Source of the DNA: Pseudogemmobacter sp044142105
GTDB lineage: Bacteria > Pseudomonadota > Alphaproteobacteria > Rhodobacterales > Rhodobacteraceae
DNA: 64,000 nucleotides
Assembly (NCBI RefSeq): GCF_044142105.1
Contig: NZ_JBGTYM010000003.1
Location: 334,608 to 398,607 of the forward strand
Reading direction: 5' to 3'
The notes under the pieces are model-generated. The model was not told the DNA's origin. It saw only the letters and a program-made list of their open reading frames with translations, and did not search any database. A program made the position numbers and the translations under genes. Positions 44,916-53,665 of this stretch are shown here, one piece after another; positions within the stretch are counted from its first letter, which is position 1; every line of letters begins with the position of its first letter.

Positions 44916-45706
44916 CGGGCAAAAGCCGCCGCTTCGAGGGCATGGATCTCAGTCATCAGCTCGGTCATGCGCGGCAGCAGATCGACCTCGGGTGAAGTCC
45001 TGAGGCTGAAATTAAACGACCGGCGGGCCAGCGCCGTGGCAGGACTGACCGGGGCCACGCCATGCCAGGCGGCTGGGGTCTTGGCGAAAAAGAACAGCCG
45101 GTTCGGTCGGTAGCCGCAGTTGTCCAGGACCGTCACCTTGTCCTGTGTCAAAAAGAAGTTGCTGAAGTTCAGGTTCTGGGCGGGGTCTTTTGCCGCGTAG
45201 ACTTGCGTTCCGCCGCCCCAGTCGTCCTGCCAAGCCTCCGACGCGAAATAATGCACGAAGGTCAGCAACTTGTCTGTCGAGTCGCTGTGCGGTGGCAGGC
45301 TTACGCCCGGATCAAGGCTGGAGAATTCACAAGACCAGCAAAGCTGGTCGGGGCGCAGCGCGTGACGCAGCGCATAGAGGGCGCGGTAAGGGCCTTCGGG
45401 CAGGCTGCCAAGCGGGATCAGGCGGCGCACCCAGTCAAGCGCCGCGGCCCTAATATCCTCGCGGTCAAGGAAAGCCAGGAAATCGGCCCAGGCCGGCGCC
45501 TGCTCGGCCAAGCCCGCTGGGCCGCGGGGCGCCGTGAAGCGCAGACGCTTTTTTCCCTTGCCAAGAATTTCAAGATCGGGATGGAGCTCCGGCTCCACGA
45601 AAGCAGCAGCAAGGCGCTGATAGAGCGAGGCGGGCAGGAAATCGTCGACATGGCCCTGGGGAAAGGGGTCTTGGCGCAGCGTCAGGTCAGCCCGCGCCCA
45701 GGGCAT
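44912..45706 (-). CDS. 2-oxoglutarate/Fe(II)-dependent oxygenase
   Basis: A 264-residue dioxygenase of the prolyl 4-hydroxylase-like 2OG-Fe(II) type. The iron ligands appear as HSD in LPPHSDSTDK (about residues 139-148) and the distal His in AAWHGVAP (about residue 215), with Arg in RRSFNFSLRT for 2-oxoglutarate. GGAGGG is ideally spaced before the ATG at 45706. It is the first gene of the NRPS operon and is translationally coupled to the A-PCP-ST gene, so it probably hydroxylates the precursor or the carrier-bound intermediate, creating a site for sulfonation or ring closure (inference). Confidence 0.82.
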   Translation of the reverse strand: MPWARADLTLRQDPFPQGHVDDFLPASLYQRLAAAFVEPELHPDLEILGKGKKRLRFTAPRGPAGLAEQAPAWADFLAFLDREDIRAAALDWVRRLIPLGSLPEGPYRALYALRHALRPDQLCWSCEFSSLDPGVSLPPHSDSTDKLLTFVHYFASEAWQDDWGGGTQVYAAKDPAQNLNFSNFFLTQDKVTVLDNCGYRPNRLFFFAKTPAAWHGVAPVSPATALARRSFNFSLRTSPEVDLLPRMTELMTEIHALEAAAFAR

Positions 45707-45787
45707 GACGATTCCCTCCAAGTCATGCCTCCCGAAAGCAATCGCACATGACCTGTTCTACTAGGCAGCTGCCATCCCTCCGTCAAT

Positions 45788-45811
45788 CGTGCCCCGCAAG
45801 GGTCGGGCACG
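45788..45811. promoter_or_regulatory. Dyad CGTGCCC / GGGCACG between NRPS operon and decayed regulator
   Basis: CGTGCCC (45788-45794) and GGGCACG (45805-45811) form an exact 7-base inverted repeat in the 191-base divergent gap. It could be an operator for the NRPS operon or an RNA stem. Nothing else in 45707-45897 looks like a gene. Confidence 0.4.
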
Positions 45812-45897
45812 AACATCGGGCTCGCCGTCAGCTAAGCCCTGGCGGCCTTGCGCCTTGGCGAGGGCGGGCGGGAATTGCGCCGCGCCCGAAGGAAAGG

Positions 45898-46855
45898 ATG
45901 GACGCTGCCACCAAAGTCACCGAGCCGGAACGGGGTTTCGGCGATGCGCTGGCACACGCCAGCGTGCTGGTGGTCGATGACGAGGCGGGAATGCGGCACT
46001 TTCTTGCGCGCTCGTTGTCGAGCCGCTGCAAGGCGGTGGCAGTGGCCGAGGATTGCGACGCGGCCATGGCGCTCATGGAAGCGCGGCACTTCGATCTGGT
46101 GATCGTCGACAACATGATGCAGGGCAAGCGTGGCGTCGATTGGCTGGCCGAACAGCGGGCGAAGGGCCTGTTGCCGCCGGCGATCCTGATCACTGCCTTC
46201 GCCGATCTGGTAACCGCCATTCAAGCGCTGAAGGCGGGTGCCTCGGATTTCCTGCTCAAGCCGTTCCGATCGAACCAGATCCTGAACGCGGTGGCGCGCT
46301 GCCTGGAGCGAGTGCGTCTTGAGCGCGAGAACCACATGCCGCGCCATGAGCGGCACGCCAATTCCGACAACCGGCTGCTGCGCGACCGGCTGATCGGAAC
46401 TCACCGGCCATTGAGGCGGTGCGGCAGACCATCGCCGGCTGGCGCCGCTGCCTTCTTCGGTGCTGCTGACCGGGCCATCGGGCACCGGCAAGGAAGTGGC
46501 GGCGCGGCTGATTCTGAACCGGATGGCACAGCAGATGGGCGGGCCGGAGGTGGCGCTGACGCCCCGGCTCGAGGCGGGCCTGGCCGCCTATCACTGACCC
46601 GGCAATGTGCGCGAGCTGCGCAACATGATCGAGCGGACACTGATCCTGGGGCGGTTCCCGGCAGAGCTGGAGGCACCGATCACGCCTCGGACCGGCGCTG
46701 GGGCTGAAGCTCCGGCCGAGACCTTGGCCGGTGTGGAGCGACAGGCGATCCTGGCCGCGCTGACAGCAGCCGGGGGTGACCGATAGGCGGCCGCGCAGCG
46801 CTTGGGCATCTCGCGCAAGACCATCGATCGGCGGCTGGCCGACTGGAATGGCTGA
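45898..46855 (+). pseudogene. NtrC/DctD-type sigma-54 response regulator, decayed
   Basis: The N-terminal receiver is intact (VLVVDDEAG, phosphoacceptor in VIVDNMMQG, LLKPF). After about residue 160 the frame breaks near 46393. The AAA+ domain continues in other frames (GPSGTGKEVAARLI near 46471), then jumps directly to LEAGLAAYH-stop-PGNVRELRN, so about 170 residues of the ATPase core, including GAFTGA, are missing. A TGA at 46594-46596 replaces the Trp of WPGNVREL, and a TAG precedes AAAQRLGISRKTIDRR, the Fis-type helix-turn-helix. This gene cannot make an active regulator. Confidence 0.87.
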
Positions 46856-48626
46856 GACCGCGTCGCCGGGCCTGTTTCGCTCGGTCCGGCACCGGTTGCT
46901 GCTGCCGATGCTGGTGGTGCTGCTCCTGTTTCTTGGCACAACGATGCTGCGCTGGACGGGCAAGGTCGACGATCGGTTGATGACCAAGGTCAACAGCGAC
47001 CTGACCGTGGCGCGCCAGTATCTGGAGCGGATTCTCGAGACGACGGATGAGCGGGCGCAGGGCGGCGGAGAGAAGGCCAAAACCTGGCGCCGCGCGCTGG
47101 GGCTGGACTATCTCTACCTTCTGGATGCCGAAGGGCGGGTGATGGGGGTCAGCCCGGTGGGCGCGCGGCCGCCACCGACACAGCCAGGCCTGCGCGGCAC
47201 GGCCATCGACATCCTGCCCCATGCAGTCATCGCGGCCCTGTCGCCGGATCTGGCGGCGCGGGCGCGCCTGGATTTGGTGCCGACTGAAAATGCGGTGCCG
47301 ACCGACCGCGCCAGCGAAGATCGCGGCATGGTCGTGTAATCCTTCGTGCCGGTGACGCTGCCCGGGGGCGGGCAGGGCACAGCGACACTGTTTCTCGACG
47401 ATGTGCGGATCTCGACCAATGTGCGGCTGTTCGAGGGGCGCCGGGCCCTAGGAACCCGCGTCTCGGCGGCGGTGCGCGAGCGGGTGCTGGCCGGGGGCGA
47501 GACCTGGCTGGACCGGGCTTTTGTAATGAACGACTGGTATGTCTCGGCCTGTGAGCCGATCCGCGACCGGCAGGGCACGCGAGTCGGGATGCTCTATGTC
47601 GGTTTCCTTGATGCACCCTTTGCCGAAGCCAAGCGCAGCACCCTTTGGTACGTGCTGGCGGCTTTCCTGGCCGCAACGCTGGTGACGGTTCCGGTGTTCC
47701 TGGCCTGGGCGCGCAGCGTGTTCCGGCCGCTGGAACAGGTGACGGATACGATGGGTCAGGTCGAGACGGGCAATCTTGGCGCGCGGACCGGCGTGACCGG
47801 CCAGCACAACGAGGTGGTTCGGGTGGCGCAGCATCTGGACCTTCTGCTGGACCAGTTGCAAGCGCGCGATCAAGAACTGCGGCGCTGGAATGACGAGCTG
47901 AACGCCAGGGTCGAAGAGACGACGCGCAAGCTGATCTTGTCCGTGAAGCAGGCGACCATCGGCGAGATCACCGCCGCCGCCGCGCATGAGATCAATAATC
48001 CGGTCGCGGTCATCCAGGGCAATCTGGACGTGTTGCGCGAGGTGATGGCGGAACGGATGGACGAGGTCGAGACCGAATTCCGGCTGATGGACGCGCAGGT
48101 CCACCGGATCTCCTCGATCGTGAACCAATTGCTGCAATTCGCCCGGCCCGAGGAATATGCCGGCTGGACCCAGCGGGTGGACCCGATGCAGGTGGTTTAG
48201 GATTCTCTCCCGCTGGTGCGCCATCAGCTCGCCGAGGTGGGGGTGGAGTTGCGGCTGGACGGGCGGGCCAGCCGACAGGTATCGATGAACCGGACCGAAT
48301 TGCAGCAGGTGATCGTCAACCTGATCGCCAATGCCTGCAATGCACTGCCCGCAGGCGGCACGATCACCATCAACGCCAGCGACGCCGACCGCGACGGGGT
48401 CAGCGGCATCTGCCTGCGGTTCAGCGATACCGGGACCGGCATAGCGGAAGAGACCCTGGCGCGGATATTCGATCCCTTCTTCACCACACGCGGCGCACGC
48501 GGCGGTACCGGGCTTGGCCTGTCGATTTGCCGCACGCTGATCGACCGCCAGGGCGACAGCATCGAGGCCGAAAGCCGTCTGGGTGAGGGCGCGACCTTTA
48601 CCATCTGGCTGCCCGAAGCGGTCTGA
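46848..48626 (+). pseudogene. Sensor histidine kinase (sCache domain), two nonsense codons
   Basis: A single uninterrupted frame encodes membrane segment, periplasmic Cache sensor (FLDDVRISTNV, RAFVMNDWYVSACEPI, GMLYVGFL), second membrane segment, HAMP, H-box AAAHEINNPVAVIQGNLD, N-box NLIANACNAL and ATP site DTGTGIA / GGTGLGLSI. It is broken by in-frame TAA at 47337-47339 and TAG at 48198-48200. There are no frameshifts, so the decay is recent. It pairs with the decayed regulator upstream, whose stop it overlaps. Cache kinases of this class usually sense small carboxylates. Confidence 0.87.
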
Positions 48627-48702
48627 CCGGACAGATTGACCGCAGCGCAGGATAGACTGTCCGCCCGCGTCGCCCTTCTTCCAATTCAACACATTGATTT
48701 CA

Positions 48703-48754
48703 TGCAGAAAGGCAGGCTGTCGCAGTTTGGCACGATCTGCGCTTGCAGAAAGGC
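48703..48754 (+). repeat. 11-base direct repeat TGCAGAAAGGC
   Basis: TGCAGAAAGGC occurs at 48703-48713 and again at 48744-48754, 41 bases apart, overlapping the sigma-54-like promoter. The first copy could be half of an activator site; the second lies at the transcription start side. Confidence 0.4.
48727..48743 (+). promoter_or_regulatory. Sigma-54 (-24/-12) promoter
   Basis: TTGGCACGATCTGCGCT matches the sigma-54 consensus YTGGCACGRNNNTTGCW at the key -24 GG and -12 GC positions, with two mismatches (TT to GC in the -12 block). It lies 117 bases before the transporter gene and next to a decayed NtrC-type activator, which is the expected partner. Confidence 0.65.
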
Positions 48755-48859
48755 GGGGGCAGGGGCCTGGTCTTACAGCAAGACAGGCCAGGAGGCGCAG
48801 GCGCAGCTCTGCGAAGGGCCTTCCCCCGCAAAGGGCCAAAGAGGCCGAGGGAGGGAAAG

Positions 48860-49585
48860 ATGACTGCAATAACCGAAGGGATGGCGGGCAGCCCCGGGCT
48901 GCTTGACCGGGAAAGGATCATCGCGAAACCGGGTTTCAACCGCTGGCTGGTGCCCCCCGCGGCCCTGGCCATCCATCTGTGTATCGGCATGGCCTATGGC
49001 TTCTCGGTGTTCTGGCTGCCGCTGACCAATGCCATTCCCGGCGAGGCCAGCGAAGCCTGCAAGGCCATGGGGCTGGGCACGGCGCTGTTCACCACCGAAT
49101 GCAACTGGCGTATCGCCGATCTGGGCTGGATCTACACGCTGTTCTTCGCGCTTCTGGGCTGTTCGGCCGCGATCTGGGGCGGCTGGCTTGAGCGCGGCGG
49201 GCCCCGCAAGGCGGGCTTTGTCTCGGCCCTGTGCTGGTCGGGCGGCATCGCGGTGGCGACGATGGGGGTGATGACCCATCAGCTCTGGCTGATGTGGCTG
49301 GGGGCGGGGGTGATCGGCGGCATCGGGCAGGGCCTGGGCTATATCTCGCCGGTCTCGACCCTGATCAAATGGTTCCCCGACTGGCGCGGCATGGCGACCG
49401 GCATGGCGATCATGGGCTTTGGCGGCGGTGCCATGGTCGGCTCGCCGTTGGCACAGAAGCTGATGGAACATTTCAGTGCCGATGGCTCGATCGGGGTCTG
49501 GCAGACCTTCCTGACCATGGCGGCGATCTATCTGGTCTTCATGATGGGCGGCGCCTTCGGCTATCGCATCCCGCCCGCCGGCTGA
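48860..49585 (+). pseudogene. Oxalate/formate antiporter-family MFS transporter, truncated
   Basis: The 241 codons cover the N-terminal half of an OFA-family major facilitator: LAIHLCIGMAYGFSVFWLPL, a periplasmic insert with several Cys, then MGFGGGAMVGSPLAQ. Homology stops at GYRIPPAG followed by TGA (family members continue with Trp, TGG), and after it no transporter sequence appears in any frame before the FadR-type gene at 49757. So the C-terminal half is deleted. Such a half-transporter is unlikely to work. Confidence 0.8.
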
Positions 49586-49756
49586 AAGCGGCGCGCGCCC
49601 TTTTGCACCTTCGCGGGTGGGGTCAGTTTGGCGCAGTTTCGTTGCGCCCGAGGCGCCGTCAGCCTATTCAGCCAATCATTTGTCTATTTGTCAAACCTTT
49701 TAGTATATCTGCGCTCGTGCTATCCTCGAGGCGATTCTGAACAACCCGAGAGTGGC

Positions 49757-50527
49757 ATGGCGCTGGAATATGAAGAAATCGTGCGCAGCGGCCTGCCGCG
49801 GCAGGTGGCGGACCTGATCCGCACCGCCATTCTGGAAGGGCGGCTGAAAGTCGATGAACGCCTTCCGACCGAAGAGGAACTGGCACAGCGCTTTGGCATT
49901 TCACGGCCCACCGTGCGCGAGGCGCTCAAAGTGCTGGCGGCGCAGAATCTGATCCGCGCCCGCCGCGGCCCGACCGGCGGGACATTTGTCTGCCGCCCCG
50001 ACCCCGAGCAGATCGGCCGCACTCTGACCGATGCGGCAACCCTGCTGATCGGTGTCGGCACGTTCAGCGTAGATGAAATCGTCTCTGCGCGGCTCGAGAC
50101 CGAGTCTGTCTGCTGCCGCCTGGCAGCCGAGTATCGCCGCGACGAGGATCTGGAGCAGCTTGCCGCCGAGATCGCCAGGCAACGGGACCAATCTCTGTCG
50201 GATGAGGAATTCTGCGCCTCGGATGTGCGGTTCCACCGTGCCTTGGCGACAGCCACCCGCAACGGACCTCTGTGCCTGATGATGTATGCGGTGATCGAGA
50301 GCTTCGTTCCGGTGACCAATCTGCTGATCTATGCCGACCACGAGCGCCGCCTCACCGTCGACGGGCATGCCCATGTGCTGGATGCGGTTTCCGCCCGCGA
50401 TGGCGATCGTGCCGCCAAGGCGATGCGCGAGCATCTGAACGGAATGCATGCCATTCTTGACCGGGCCCTTGCCCGGCGCGCCAGCCGCAATGCCGCAGCC
50501 GCCTCTTCAGAAGGAAACAACAAATGA
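49757..50527 (+). CDS. FadR/GntR-family regulator (FCD subgroup)
   Basis: A 256-residue regulator with the winged helix-turn-helix LPTEEELAQRFGISRPTVRE (about residues 36-55) and an FCD domain containing metal-binding-type histidines (FHRAL, HERRL, HAHVLDAV, EHLNGMH). It overlaps the next gene as ATGA and is therefore translationally coupled to the acrylyl-CoA-reductase-like enzyme, which is the likely target of the regulation. AT-rich sequence at 49670-49735 probably holds its promoter. Confidence 0.87.
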   Translation: MALEYEEIVRSGLPRQVADLIRTAILEGRLKVDERLPTEEELAQRFGISRPTVREALKVLAAQNLIRARRGPTGGTFVCRPDPEQIGRTLTDAATLLIGVGTFSVDEIVSARLETESVCCRLAAEYRRDEDLEQLAAEIARQRDQSLSDEEFCASDVRFHRALATATRNGPLCLMMYAVIESFVPVTNLLIYADHERRLTVDGHAHVLDAVSARDGDRAAKAMREHLNGMHAILDRALARRASRNAAAASSEGNNK

Positions 50528-51519
50528 CCGACACCTTCCGCGCCCTGATGATCGTCGACCACGAGGGCAAGCCACGCGCTGAATTTCGCGAGATCGCGCT
50601 GAGCGACCTGCCGGATCACGGCGTTCTGGTCGAGATCTCGCATTCCACGCTCAACTACAAAGATGGGCTGGCCGTCAGCGGCACGGGCCGGATCGCGCGA
50701 CGGCTGCCGATGGTCGCAGGGATCGATCTTGCCGGAACGGTCGTGGAAAGCCGCTCGCCGCTCTGGTCGCCTGGCGACCGCGTGATCGTCAATGGCTGGG
50801 GCCTCTCTGAAACCGAGTGGGGCGGGTATAGCCGCTTTCAGCGGCTGAAGCCCGAATGGCTCACGCGCCTGCCGGAAGGCTTCACCCCGGAACAGGCGAT
50901 GGCGGTGGGGACGGCGGGCTATACGGCGGCCCTGTCGGTGAACGCGCTGGAGGATTGGGGCGTGATCCAGCCCGGCGGAGCCGAAGTTCTGGTCACTGGC
51001 GCTGCCGGCGGTGTCGGGTCCACCGCGATCCCGTTGCTGGCTTCGGCGGGCTATCGCGTGACCGCCGCCACCGGACGACCCGAGACGCATGACTATCTGG
51101 CGGCTCTGGGCGCCACCGGCTTTGTCGACCGGGCTGCGCTGGCCGAGAAGGGGGGCGCCTTGCAGAAAGAGCGCTGGGGCGGCGCGGTGGATTCGGTCGG
51201 GTCTACCACGCTGGCGAATGTGCTGGCGCAGACGATCTATGGCGGCGCGGTTGCGGCCTGCGGTCTGGCCGGCGGCATGGATCTGCCGGCCACCGTGGCC
51301 CCGCATATCCTGCGCGGCGTGGCTCTTCTGGGCATTGACAGCGTGATGGCACCGCAGGCCCGGCGGGACCGCGCCTGGGCGCTGCTGGCGGCCCGGCTGG
51401 ACAAGGCATACCTGGCCGCCATTGCACGGGTCGAGCCGCTTTCTGCCGTGCCCACCCTCGCCGCCGATATCGTCGCGGGACGTATTCGGGGGCGGGTCGT
51501 GATCGACATTTCCGCCTGA
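50524..51519 (+). CDS. acuI: Medium-chain reductase, AcuI/YhdH type (acrylyl-CoA reductase-like)
   Basis: A 331-residue quinone-oxidoreductase-type MDR enzyme without zinc cysteines. Family features are STLNYKDGLAVSG (about residue 40), the NADPH loop GAAGGVGS near residue 160, and GTAGYTAALSVNALE near residue 130. AcuI reduces acryloyl-CoA to propionyl-CoA and detoxifies acrylate. A longer propionate or DMSP pathway is not visible here, so the physiological role is open. It overlaps the FadR-type gene by four bases. Confidence 0.85.
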   Translation: MTDTFRALMIVDHEGKPRAEFREIALSDLPDHGVLVEISHSTLNYKDGLAVSGTGRIARRLPMVAGIDLAGTVVESRSPLWSPGDRVIVNGWGLSETEWGGYSRFQRLKPEWLTRLPEGFTPEQAMAVGTAGYTAALSVNALEDWGVIQPGGAEVLVTGAAGGVGSTAIPLLASAGYRVTAATGRPETHDYLAALGATGFVDRAALAEKGGALQKERWGGAVDSVGSTTLANVLAQTIYGGAVAACGLAGGMDLPATVAPHILRGVALLGIDSVMAPQARRDRAWALLAARLDKAYLAAIARVEPLSAVPTLAADIVAGRIRGRVVIDISA

Positions 51520-51823
51520 GGCCAGGGGAAAGGGACGGGTCGATACGCCCGATGGGGGCGCGTGGCGACCCAGTCCGTCAGTGTCCGCGCCGAAGGGCAT
51601 CTTGACAGCGGCACGCTGCGGCTGGTCAGTGAGCACGTTTTTCCGCGTTTGGCGACGGGTTTTCCTCGAGACATCCCGTCGCACAAAGACCGCACGTCAA
51701 GCCTCGTTTCCGGCGCGCCCTTTGCAGACGGGCGCGATCGCAAACGAGAAGAGATAGGCCTTACCCTGGCGAAGCACCCCTATGGCTGCACTCCACAACG
51801 CGGTGGACCCACTCTGCAAACAC
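51520..51823. other. Intergenic stretch, no gene recognised
   Basis: About 300 bases between the convergent AcuI-like and acetolactate-synthase-like genes. Reading frames here have no recognisable domain. No perfect hairpin followed by a T-run was found; the stretch is probably untranslated 3' sequence of both genes. Confidence 0.4.
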
Positions 51824-53368
51824 TCAGATCACCGCCTCGATCAGGAAAGGGCCTTTGCGGGTCAGCGCGGCGCGCAGCAGCTCGCAGAAGGCTTCGGCGG
51901 TGTCAGCCCGGGCGGCCTCGACGCCCATGGCCCGTGCCAGACCGACCCAGTCCAGCGCTGGATCGTCAAGATCGAGCATTCGGCGTGCATTCTGCCCGGC
52001 AGGACCGGCCCCGACATTCAGCAATTCGCCGTGCAAGATCTGGTAGCGGCGATTGGCGAAGACGATGGTCAGCACGTCCAGGCGCTCGCGTGCCTGGGTC
52101 CAGAGGCCCTGAACCGTGTACATGCCGCTGCCATCGGCCTGAAGGCCGATGACCTTGCGGTCGGGGCAGGCGACAGCAGCACCGACCGCCATGGGGATGC
52201 CGTCGCCGATCGCGCCGCCGGTCAGTTGCAAAAAGTCATGTGGTGCAGCGCCATAGGTTGCGCCGAAGAAATCGCGTCCCGAGGTGATGGATTCATCGCA
52301 GATGATCGCGCCCTCGGGCATCGCGGCGGCCAGCGCCAGCGCGATGGCGTCTGGGGTCAGCACGCCGCGCGGCAGGTCGGGGCGCTGGCGCGGCGCAAGC
52401 CGGGCCACCGGGGCCAAGCCCACTTCATCGGCCAGCGCGGCGATGGCGGCGGGCAGATCGTGATGCGGCGGTGCAAGCTCCAGCACGGCGCAGCTTTCCG
52501 GCAGCATACTGCCGGGCTTGCCCGGATAGGCGAAGAAGCCGACCGGCGCCTTGGCCCCGATCAGGATGACCTGCTCGGTGGTGGCGAAACAGGCCAGGGC
52601 CTGGTCGATGACATAGGGCACGCGATCCAGCGCGATCCGCCCCGCGCCGCGCTGCATCCGGCCATTGGCCTGCTGGGCCAGAAGCCGCGCCTCGGTCTTT
52701 TGCGCGATCCGGTCGAGCAGTTCCAGTTGCGGCGCGCGCAAGGCCAGGCCGCTGACAAGGATCGTGGTTTGGCGCCCGTTGCGCAAGGCCTCGGCTGCCG
52801 CTCGCAGCTGCGCGGGATCGGGCAGGGGCAGCGGCGGAGGGGCGATAACGGTGGGGGGCGGAAAGGTGCCCTCGGTCCAGGCCGCATCGGCAGGAAGGAT
52901 CAGGGTCGATATCCCGCCTGCCCCGGTCAGGGCGGCGCGGATCGCCTCTTCGGTGCGCGCTCCGACATTCGCGGTGCTGTCGGCCCGGCCGATCCAATCC
53001 GACATCGGCCGCGCAAGCGAATCGATGTCCGAAGTCAGCGGGGCGTCATAGATCAGGTGATAGGTGGCATGGTCGCCGACGATATTGACCATCGGAGTAT
53101 GCGCCCGCCGGGCATTGTGGAGATTGGCCAACCCGTTCGCCAACCCCGGCCCGGTGTGAAGCAGCGTGACGGCGGGGCGGTCAGCCATGCGGGCATAGCC
53201 ATCGGCGGCGCCGGTCACCACGCCTTCGAACAGGCCAAGGACGCAGCGCATCTGCGGCTGGCGGTCCAGCGCGGCGACGAAATGCATCTCGGACGTGCCC
53301 GGGTTGGCAAAGCAGGTGTCGATCCCGTTCGCCAGCAATGTTTCGCAAAGAATGTCGGCGCCGTTCAT
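51824..53368 (-). CDS. ThDP-dependent enzyme, acetolactate synthase large-subunit-like
   Basis: A 514-residue ThDP enzyme of the acetolactate synthase/benzoylformate decarboxylase fold. The activating Glu is in GLFEGVVTGAADGYAR (about residue 48). The ThDP/Mg motif appears as ADGSGMYT...FANRRY (about residues 418-445), slightly different from the usual GDG...NN. It is shorter than true IlvB (about 560-590) and has no small subunit nearby, so it is more likely a catabolic decarboxylase or ligase of a 2-oxo acid. Substrate unknown. Confidence 0.82.
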   Translation of the reverse strand: MNGADILCETLLANGIDTCFANPGTSEMHFVAALDRQPQMRCVLGLFEGVVTGAADGYARMADRPAVTLLHTGPGLANGLANLHNARRAHTPMVNIVGDHATYHLIYDAPLTSDIDSLARPMSDWIGRADSTANVGARTEEAIRAALTGAGGISTLILPADAAWTEGTFPPPTVIAPPPLPLPDPAQLRAAAEALRNGRQTTILVSGLALRAPQLELLDRIAQKTEARLLAQQANGRMQRGAGRIALDRVPYVIDQALACFATTEQVILIGAKAPVGFFAYPGKPGSMLPESCAVLELAPPHHDLPAAIAALADEVGLAPVARLAPRQRPDLPRGVLTPDAIALALAAAMPEGAIICDESITSGRDFFGATYGAAPHDFLQLTGGAIGDGIPMAVGAAVACPDRKVIGLQADGSGMYTVQGLWTQARERLDVLTIVFANRRYQILHGELLNVGAGPAGQNARRMLDLDDPALDWVGLARAMGVEAARADTAEAFCELLRAALTRKGPFLIEAVI

Positions 53369-53443
53369 TCCGTCCTCCGGGCAGGTGGTTCAACCTCGGC
53401 CCGGCGCGCGGCACGCCCAGGCCAGAAGGAGGGGCAGCGTCGA

Positions 53444-53665
53444 TCAGGCTGAGAAGGCAGCGTATTTCCGCGCGGCGCAGGCTGCAATCGCGGCTTCCAT
53501 CGCGGCGTGCTTTTCCGCAGCCTCGCGCAAGCTCAATCGCCAGCTGCCGGCGCAGGGTGCTGCCACCCGAATGCCCTGTGGCGGGACGCGCAATCCCGGC
53601 TCTGCGACGGGGACGGGCCGGGGGCGGCCCGGCTCGTCAGACGAACGAAAACCCGGGTCGATCAA
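53444..53665 (-). CDS. Possible small protein after the glycerate kinase gene, unknown
   Basis: A 73-codon frame starts at TTG 53665, overlapping the kinase stop as TTGA, and ends at 53444. The first half is Pro/Arg-rich, the second a helical SLREAAEKHAAMEAAIAACAARKY stretch. No family is recognised. It may be translated by coupling or may be chance; the remainder of the gap 53369-53661 holds nothing recognisable. Confidence 0.25.
   Translation of the reverse strand: MIDPGFRSSDEPGRPRPVPVAEPGLRVPPQGIRVAAPCAGSWRLSLREAAEKHAAMEAAIAACAARKYAAFSA

Noticed and set aside
37597..45706. Firm naming of the NRPS operon as a monobactam cluster
   Set aside because: The enzyme classes fit but the adenylation specificity is unknown, the second adenylation domain is missing, and no diaminopropionate synthesis genes are visible. 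It is kept only as a hypothesis.
46594..48200. In-frame TGA/TAG/TAA codons as recoding (selenocysteine or read-through)
   Set aside because: All three stop codons occur, together with frameshifts and a large ATPase deletion in the regulator, and no recoding stem is apparent. Decay is simpler.
48860..49756. Transporter continuing beyond 49585 by read-through
   Set aside because: The same frame after the TGA runs into the FadR-type gene and shows no membrane segments or OFA similarity.
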